This document shows positions 63,201-64,000 of a DNA stretch of 64,000 bases, piece after piece (within the stretch, counting starts at the first letter, position 1; every line of letters starts with the position of its first letter). This DNA comes from Callaeas wilsoni. Taxonomy: Eukaryota > Chordata > Aves > Passeriformes > Callaeidae. Made by a program: the position numbers and the translations under genes. The DNA lies in the NCBI GenBank assembly GCA_013398955.1, contig VWPU01010351.1:1-64000 (forward strand), in the 5' to 3' direction. Under the pieces are notes generated by a model. That model was not told the DNA's origin and made no database searches. It worked only from the letters and a program-made list of their open reading frames with translations.

Positions 63201-63213
63201 AGCCCTCAAAGAA
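249..63213 (+). CDS. FGD6: FGD6, Cdc42 guanine-nucleotide exchange factor (18 coding exons, 3' end outside window)
   Basis: Joining 249-261, 9687-12108, 29319-29466, 32194-32261, 32354-32384, 40827-40978, 41776-41932, 42593-42680, 48203-48253, 51284-51342, 51460-51531, 52029-52097, 53654-53737, 54848-54927, 59470-59572, 60066-60212, 61051-61153 and 63086-63213 gives 3975 nt, 1325 codons, with all phases consistent. Seen domains: disordered N-terminus (1-860), DH domain (about 870-1060, with the [13 protein letters not shown] hallmark at 1013-1025), PH1 (about 1086-1183, signature W1173), FYVE finger (about 1218-1280). Known of the family: FGD proteins load GTP onto Cdc42 (DH), bind phosphoinositides (PH) and PI3P on endosomes (FYVE), and control actin and membrane recycling. 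The C-terminal PH2, about 105 residues in mammals, is missing because the window ends in intron 18. The gene is intact as far as seen. Identification rests on recalled mammalian FGD6, which matches nearly residue for residue from exon 4 on. Confidence 0.97.
3034..3065. repeat. TA/CA microsatellite
   Basis: Short interrupted run of TA dinucleotides flanking a (AC)n core in intron 1. Confidence 0.7.
6111..6201 (+). repeat. T/G-rich low-complexity tract
   Basis: About 90 bases made almost only of T runs separated by G or GG on the + strand. Similar tracts recur at 15657-15766, 16511-16602, 22132-22178 and 27965-28014. Confidence 0.75.
9687..12108 (+). CDS. FGD6: FGD6 exon 2, long N-terminal region
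   Basis: A 2422-nt exon coding for residues 5-812, typical of FGD6 and unlike other FGD genes, which lack such a long N-terminus. It is Ser/Lys-rich and probably disordered. Visible elements: three APKP motifs at residues 12-15, 29-32 and 51-54, further proline/basic patches (IPKPRKPR near 311, APKKPQRH near 505), a Lys-rich segment near 620-650 ([19 protein letters not shown]), and a Tyr cluster with Y752-E-N-V, Y758-E-E and Y764-E-N-L. APKP and PxxP patches suggest SH3 ligands and YEN suggests SH2 ligands; this is inference. The acceptor is TTCCTAG at 9680-9686 and the donor GTAAAA at 12109. The frame hits TAA at 12110-12112, built from the donor itself. Antisense and other-frame ORFs over this exon are shadows. 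Confidence 0.97.
12822..13069 (+). mobile_element. CR1 LINE, 3'-terminal fragment
   Basis: The stretch reads like the 3' end of avian CR1: 'caccagggaggtttag'-like start, 'ggatattaggaaaaattt', 'ggcactggaataggtt', 'ccctggaagtgttcaag', 'catggtttagtg' and the final GATTCTATG typical of CR1 tails. It is 5'-truncated, as most CR1 copies are, and diverged. The bases just upstream (12735-12820) may belong to it or to another repeat. It supports an avian (sauropsid) origin of the DNA. Confidence 0.88.
13739..13767. repeat. perfect inverted repeat (13-bp stem, 3-nt loop)
   Basis: TTTGGAATACTTT at 13739-13751 is followed by AAA and then its exact reverse complement at 13755-13767. Function unknown; it could be a MITE relic or chance in AT-rich DNA. 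Confidence 0.7.
15657..15766 (+). repeat. T/G-rich low-complexity tract
   Basis: About 110 bases of T runs with interspersed G, same style as 6111-6201. Both strands show spurious ORFs across it. Confidence 0.75.
16511..16602 (+). repeat. T/G-rich low-complexity tract
   Basis: T runs alternating with GG/GGGG blocks; same family of tracts as 15657-15766, under 1 kb away. Confidence 0.75.
17893..17913 (+). repeat. C10-T11 homopolymer junction
   Basis: Ten C directly followed by eleven T. Likely length-polymorphic and error-prone in sequencing. Confidence 0.8.
20831..20914 (+). repeat. dispersed direct repeat, copy A
   Basis: About 84 bases sharing TAAGGAGATAATTTGAGA and GCACCTTTTTTAAACTGTGC with 21955-22038. 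Unknown family; both copies lie close to the larger duplication in this intron. Confidence 0.7.
21203..21605 (+). repeat. intronic duplication, copy 1
   Basis: About 400 bases similar to 23610-23988. The core 21357-21459 is 103 bases identical to 23751-23853; the flanks are diverged with small indels. Within it lies a perfect 13-bp inverted repeat (21512-21550) that copy 2 has lost or never had. Family not recognised; either a local duplication or two copies of one unannotated repeat. Confidence 0.85.
21512..21550. repeat. perfect inverted repeat inside duplication copy 1
   Basis: TAATGAGATTACT (21512-21524), a 13-nt spacer, then the exact reverse complement (21538-21550). In copy 2 only the right arm is recognisable and it is diverged. 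Confidence 0.75.
21955..22038 (+). repeat. dispersed direct repeat, copy B
   Basis: Second copy of the 20831-20914 segment. The first 48 bases differ by about two substitutions and the rest is more diverged. Confidence 0.7.
22132..22178 (+). repeat. T/G-rich low-complexity tract
   Basis: TTTG-type repeats including GTTTGTTTGTTTTG; about 47 bases. Confidence 0.7.
23002..23023. repeat. small GC-rich hairpin
   Basis: AAAGACCG, a 6-nt loop, then CGGTCTTT and a T run. It looks like an intrinsic terminator, but that has no meaning in a vertebrate intron; noted only as structure. Confidence 0.5.
23610..23988 (+). repeat. intronic duplication, copy 2
   Basis: Partner of 21203-21605, about 2.4 kb downstream in the same orientation. 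The identical 103-base core is at 23751-23853. Indels shift the offset from 2407 to 2394 bases along the pair. Confidence 0.85.
27135..27160. repeat. perfect inverted repeat (10-bp stem)
   Basis: AATGTCTATT, spacer AACAAA, then AATAGACATT. Intronic; may be chance. Confidence 0.6.
27965..28014 (+). repeat. T/G-rich low-complexity tract
   Basis: GGTTTG/GTTTG repeats over about 50 bases in intron 2. Confidence 0.7.
29319..29466 (+). CDS. FGD6: FGD6 exon 3, acidic linker
   Basis: 148 nt, residues 812-861. It completes Arg812 and encodes a Ser/Asp/Glu-rich stretch ([15 protein letters not shown], then [14 protein letters not shown]) that matches the acidic linker before the DH domain in mammals. 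Acceptor TATTAG, donor GTATCT. The acidic serines look like casein kinase 2 sites (inference). Confidence 0.95.
29861..29913 (+). repeat. A/C-rich low-complexity tract
   Basis: AAAAC/CAAAA-type repeats, the complement of the T/G tracts elsewhere in the window. Confidence 0.65.
30171..30267. repeat. nested inverted repeat, 97 nt, GC-rich
   Basis: CTCTCGCTGTGAGG (30171-30184) pairs exactly with 30254-30267 (14 bp). Inside, CAGCTGCC (30204-30211) pairs with GGCAGCTG (30228-30235). The inner part is CpG-rich, which is unusual in this intron. The internal loops of 18-19 nt argue against a canonical pre-miRNA. Confidence 0.6.
32194..32261 (+). CDS. FGD6: FGD6 exon 4, start of DH domain
   Basis: 68 nt, residues 862-884. 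Encodes [14 protein letters not shown], the first DH helix, with E882 in the position of the conserved CR1 glutamate that contacts the GTPase. Acceptor TTTGCAG, donor GTAAGT. Confidence 0.96.
32262..32353 (+). other. FGD6 intron 4 (92 bp)
   Basis: Very short intron between exon 4 and the 31-nt exon 5; GTAAGT donor and CTGATAG acceptor. Confidence 0.94.
32354..32384 (+). CDS. FGD6: FGD6 exon 5, 31-nt microexon
   Basis: Completes Val884 and encodes [10 protein letters not shown] (885-894), the rest of the first DH helix. Acceptor GATAG, donor GTAAGT. Skipping it would shift the frame. Confidence 0.95.
32657..32694. repeat. perfect 16-bp hairpin, 6-nt loop
   Basis: CATATTTATAAGCCAG (32657-32672), loop CTTGTA, then its exact reverse complement (32679-32694). 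The flanks do not extend the stem. Longest perfect small hairpin noticed in the window; it lies about 270 nt after exon 5. Confidence 0.8.
38689..38920 (+). other. candidate cryptic terminal exon or unrecognised retro-sequence
   Basis: A strong pyrimidine tract and acceptor (TTTCCTCTCTGCAG, ending 38688) precede a frame open from about 38690 to TAA at 38894-38896. The part after 38711 has 61 codons with a protein-like mix (for example [16 protein letters not shown] and [16 protein letters not shown]). The stop overlaps AATAAA (38896-38901), with a GT-rich stretch near 38928-38945. I do not recognise the protein. The frame needs a phase-2 upstream exon (exon 4 would fit; exon 5 would not). Splicing from exon 5 would give a stop after 14 codons. 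May be chance. Confidence 0.3.
39448..39472. repeat. perfect 11-bp hairpin, 3-nt loop
   Basis: CTTTGTGACCC, loop AGA, then GGGTCACAAAG. The palindrome contains TGACCC/GGGTCA, which resembles nuclear-receptor half-sites arranged as an everted pair. Confidence 0.55.
40827..40978 (+). CDS. FGD6: FGD6 exon 6, DH domain
   Basis: 152 nt, residues 895-944 plus two bases. Encodes [16 protein letters not shown] and [20 protein letters not shown], essentially identical to the mammalian protein. Acceptor CCGGCAG, donor GTGACT. The exon is more GC-rich than its surroundings, as expected of coding sequence. Confidence 0.97.
40979..41775 (+). other. FGD6 intron 6
   Basis: 797 bases of AT-rich intron with a G run near 41028-41034; nothing else recognised. 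Confidence 0.9.
41776..41932 (+). CDS. FGD6: FGD6 exon 7, DH domain
   Basis: 157 nt, residues 945-997. Completes Trp945 and encodes [20 protein letters not shown] and [15 protein letters not shown], the conserved middle of the DH domain (CR2 region). Acceptor TTTCTAG, donor GTATTG. Confidence 0.97.
41933..42592 (+). other. FGD6 intron 7
   Basis: 660 bases; no feature recognised. Confidence 0.9.
42593..42680 (+). CDS. FGD6: FGD6 exon 8, DH core motif (CR3)
   Basis: 88 nt, residues 998-1026 plus one base. Encodes [17 protein letters not shown] and [25 protein letters not shown] (1013-1025) is the DH signature helix that binds the GTPase. Acceptor TTTCAG, donor GTACAG. Confidence 0.97.
42681..48202 (+). 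other. FGD6 intron 8
   Basis: About 5.5 kb. It contains an old MIR/CORE-SINE-like fragment (43290-43465). Open frames such as 44525-44881 and 46779-47108 (minus) lack recognisable domains. Confidence 0.85.
43290..43465 (+). mobile_element. ancient MIR/CORE-SINE-like relic
   Basis: In order along the + strand: 'ctgggctttgtaccctgc', 'tctggcactgac', 'gtggccttgagcaagtcat', 'gtctgtaaagag', 'attttgagatgcat'. This parallels the MIR layout of 'ctgggttcgaatcccggctctgcc', 'gtgaccttgggcaagt', 'catctgtaaaatg' and, in sauropsid SINEs, a 'ctttgagat' end. Diverged but in the same order and spacing. Recognition is by eye against remembered consensus. Confidence 0.6.
48203..48253 (+). CDS. FGD6: FGD6 exon 9, DH domain
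   Basis: 51 nt. Completes Asp1027 and encodes [16 protein letters not shown] plus the first base of Asp1044. Acceptor TATACAG, donor GTAAAT. Confidence 0.96.
48254..51283 (+). other. FGD6 intron 9
   Basis: About 3.0 kb of AT-rich intron; no gene, repeat family or notable structure recognised. Confidence 0.88.
51284..51342 (+). CDS. FGD6: FGD6 exon 10, end of DH domain
   Basis: 59 nt, residues 1044-1063. Encodes [20 protein letters not shown], the last DH helix. Acceptor TTTCAG, donor GTAAGT. Confidence 0.96.
51460..51531 (+). CDS. FGD6: FGD6 exon 11, DH-PH linker
   Basis: 72 nt, residues 1064-1087. Encodes [19 protein letters not shown] then VQPGR, the linker and first strand leading into PH1. 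Separated from exon 10 by a 117-bp intron (51343-51459). Acceptor CCATAG, donor GTAAGT. Confidence 0.96.
51532..52028 (+). other. FGD6 intron 11
   Basis: 497 bases; nothing recognised. Confidence 0.9.
52029..52097 (+). CDS. FGD6: FGD6 exon 12, PH1 domain
   Basis: 69 nt, residues 1088-1110. Encodes [19 protein letters not shown] then MFFL; the K-x-S-R-K-x-x-x-P-R basic patch lies in the loop expected to bind phosphoinositide. Acceptor TACTAG, donor GTAAGA. Confidence 0.96.
52098..53653 (+). other. FGD6 intron 12
   Basis: About 1.56 kb. It has a pyrimidine-rich tract at 52447-52500 (CCCTCC/TTCC repeats, nearly pure C/T). No gene recognised. Confidence 0.88.
52447..52500 (+). repeat. polypyrimidine tract
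   Basis: About 54 bases of C/T interrupted by two purines. Confidence 0.75.
53654..53737 (+). CDS. FGD6: FGD6 exon 13, PH1 domain
   Basis: 84 nt, residues 1111-1138. Encodes [20 protein letters not shown] then MLSLAGMK, identical to the remembered mammalian sequence. Acceptor TTACAG, donor GTGAGT. Confidence 0.97.
53738..54847 (+). other. FGD6 intron 13
   Basis: 1110 bases. Open frames here, including the 148-codon minus-strand one at 54163-54609, have Cys/Ser-rich content without domains and are judged chance. Confidence 0.88.
54848..54927 (+). CDS. FGD6: FGD6 exon 14, PH1 domain
   Basis: 80 nt, residues 1139-1164 plus two bases. Encodes [20 protein letters not shown] then SFILSA. Acceptor GCTGAAG with the pyrimidine tract TTTTCTCTCTC just upstream, donor GTAAGT. 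Confidence 0.96.
54928..59469 (+). other. FGD6 intron 14
   Basis: About 4.5 kb; includes a small GGTGGT run (57691-57706) and an AAAT run (57321-57340). No gene or clear mobile element recognised. Confidence 0.86.
59470..59572 (+). CDS. FGD6: FGD6 exon 15, PH1 C-terminal helix
   Basis: 103 nt, residues 1165-1199. Encodes [20 protein letters not shown] then [16 protein letters not shown]1173 is the invariant PH-domain tryptophan. Acceptor CCAACAG, donor GTATAT. Confidence 0.96.
59573..60065 (+). other. FGD6 intron 15
   Basis: 493 bases; nothing recognised. Confidence 0.9.
60066..60212 (+). CDS. FGD6: FGD6 exon 16, first half of FYVE finger
   Basis: 147 nt, residues 1200-1248. Encodes the WxxD motif (W1218-I-P-D1221), zinc ligands C1227 and C1230, and the PI3P-binding motif RRHHCRACG (1239-1247) with C1243 and C1246. 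Acceptor CTCTCAG. The donor is GTTGGG, weaker than consensus; intron reading gives V-G-stop at once. The FYVE finger binds PI3P on endosomal membranes. Confidence 0.96.
60213..61050 (+). other. FGD6 intron 16
   Basis: 838 bases. The G/T-rich stretch at 60355-60395 (GGTTTGGGGGCTGGGG-type) is the only notable feature. Confidence 0.9.
61051..61153 (+). CDS. FGD6: FGD6 exon 17, second half of FYVE finger
   Basis: 103 nt, residues 1249-1282 plus one base. Supplies zinc ligands C1251, C1254, C1272 and C1275 and the RVC motif (1270-1272). All eight FYVE ligands are therefore present. Acceptor TTTCCAG, donor GTAAGG. Confidence 0.97.
61154..63085 (+). other. FGD6 intron 17
   Basis: About 1.9 kb, with a tRNA-derived SINE-like relic at 61840-61975. 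Open frames such as 62293-62574 lack domains. Confidence 0.87.
61840..61975 (+). mobile_element. tRNA-derived SINE relic (head)
   Basis: A box-A-like TAGCCTAATGG (61846-61856) is followed about 30 nt later by a box-B-like GGGTCAGTGTCC (61886-61897), with the phrase order of amniote tRNA-derived SINEs (head 'tagtggttaa', then 'ggttcgaatcc'). Diverged; the boundaries are approximate. Not a functional tRNA gene: no acceptor stem pairing is evident. Confidence 0.45.
63086..63213 (+). CDS. FGD6: FGD6 exon 18, FYVE-PH2 linker (last exon in window)
   Basis: 128 nt, residues 1283-1325. Encodes [19 protein letters not shown] then a basic stretch [14 protein letters not shown], matching the mammalian linker before PH2. 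Acceptor ATTTTAG, donor GTAAGT. The next exon (PH2 domain) is beyond 64000. Confidence 0.96.
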
Positions 63214-64000
63214 GTAAGTGTTTTATTGGTCGAAAGTGATGCCTTGTTGGTATTATATCATCAATATTAAGAGTAGAAAAAAATATCCTTATTTTAACTA
63301 TCTTATCTAGAATCAGAAGTCAAAATGTGTCTCTAACCGTGGTCTGGGCCTTAGTTTTAAGTAGGCAGGGATGTGAACTATGAAGCAGTGTGTAAACTGC
63401 ATAAACACATGTGAGACTGTGATTCAATAATATAGCTGAAATCGTAATTTCTTTCTTGCTTTCCTGTGTTTCTCTGAATTGTGATTTACCTCTGTACCAA
63501 CAGTCACAGACAAGACTCCTACGCCAACTCAGCTCTTGGTTTATGATTAGGAAAGGTAGAGTAAAACCCTACTTACTGTAGGTTTTGGGAGTGGGAGGAA
63601 GTGATTTTTCTCAGCAGGTTTGCTGATGGCACCAAGCTGTGTGTTGAGGTTGACACACTGGACGGAAGGGGTGCCATCCAGAGGGACCTGGATAGGCATG
63701 AGAGGTGGGTCTGTGTGAACCTCATGAAATTCAACAAGGCCAAGCACAAGGTCCTGCATGTTTGTCAGGGAAATCCCAAGCACAAATCCAGGCTGAGTGG
63801 AGAATGGATTGATGCTAGCCCTGGGGAGAAAGATCTGGGGGTGTTTGTGGGTGAAAATATCAACATAACTTGGCAATGTGCACTTGCAGCCCAGAACACC
63901 AACTGTGTCCTGCGCTGTCTCCAAAGCAGCATGGCCAGCAGGGCGATGGAGAGCATTCTGCCCCTCCACGCTGCTCTGGTGAGACCCCACCTGCAGTACA
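63214..64000 (+). other. FGD6 intron 18, 5' part
   Basis: Donor GTAAGT, then about 400 bases of ordinary intron before a CR1 insertion that runs off the window. Confidence 0.9.
63612..64000 (+). mobile_element. CR1 LINE, 3' part of the reverse-transcriptase ORF (continues beyond window)
   Basis: Translation from 63619 is open to the window end (about 127 codons) and follows the CR1 pol pattern: FADGTKL, GAIQRDLDRHE, LMKFNKAKHKVLH, PGEKDLGVFV, QCALAAQNTN, ILPLHAALVRPHLQY. The insertion is 5'-truncated within pol. The catalytic FADD motif reads FADG (GGC at 63628-63630), so this copy could not be active even apart from truncation. Sense orientation to FGD6. The minus-strand frames across it are shadows. 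Confidence 0.9.

Noticed and set aside
63547..63990. 147-codon minus-strand frame
   Set aside because: Antisense shadow of the CR1 pol frame.

Overview
The window is vertebrate nuclear DNA and most likely comes from a bird. It is an AT-rich, intron-dominated stretch with one CpG-island promoter, conserved GT-AG exons, few interspersed repeats, and two CR1-type LINE fragments of the kind that dominate avian genomes. The species cannot be told from the sequence.

The window holds essentially one gene on the + strand: FGD6 (FYVE, RhoGEF and PH domain-containing protein 6), a Cdc42 guanine-nucleotide exchange factor. I traced 18 coding exons from the start codon at 249 to the end of an exon at 63213. 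Every junction keeps phase and has GT/AG ends. Joined, they give 3975 nt (1325 codons) with no stop and no frameshift. Residues match my knowledge of the mammalian protein at comparable length (about 1430 residues). The missing last ~105 residues (second PH domain) and the 3' UTR must lie to the right of the window.

Layout: 1-261 is the CpG-rich promoter, 5' UTR and a 13-nt coding start. Intron 1 (262-9686) follows. Exon 2 (9687-12108) encodes most of the long, probably disordered N-terminal half with APKP motifs and YEN motifs. Intron 2 (12109-29318) carries a CR1 tail and a diverged local duplication. Exons 3-10 (29319-51342) encode an acidic linker and the DH (RhoGEF) domain. Exons 11-15 (51460-59572) encode the first PH domain. 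Exons 16-17 (60066-61153) encode a complete FYVE zinc finger with all eight Cys ligands. Exon 18 (63086-63213) is a basic linker. The last ~390 bases are the 3' part of a CR1 reverse-transcriptase ORF that runs off the window.

I found no second protein-coding gene, no tRNA or rRNA gene, no CRISPR array and no clearly new system. The items most worth checking are: a candidate cryptic terminal exon in intron 5 (strong acceptor, 61-codon ORF, AATAAA); a duplicated ~390-bp intron 2 segment whose first copy has a perfect hairpin; several perfect intronic hairpins; two old tRNA-derived/MIR-like SINE relics; a near-consensus CTCF site and a uORF at the promoter; and a weak splice donor in the middle of the FYVE finger.
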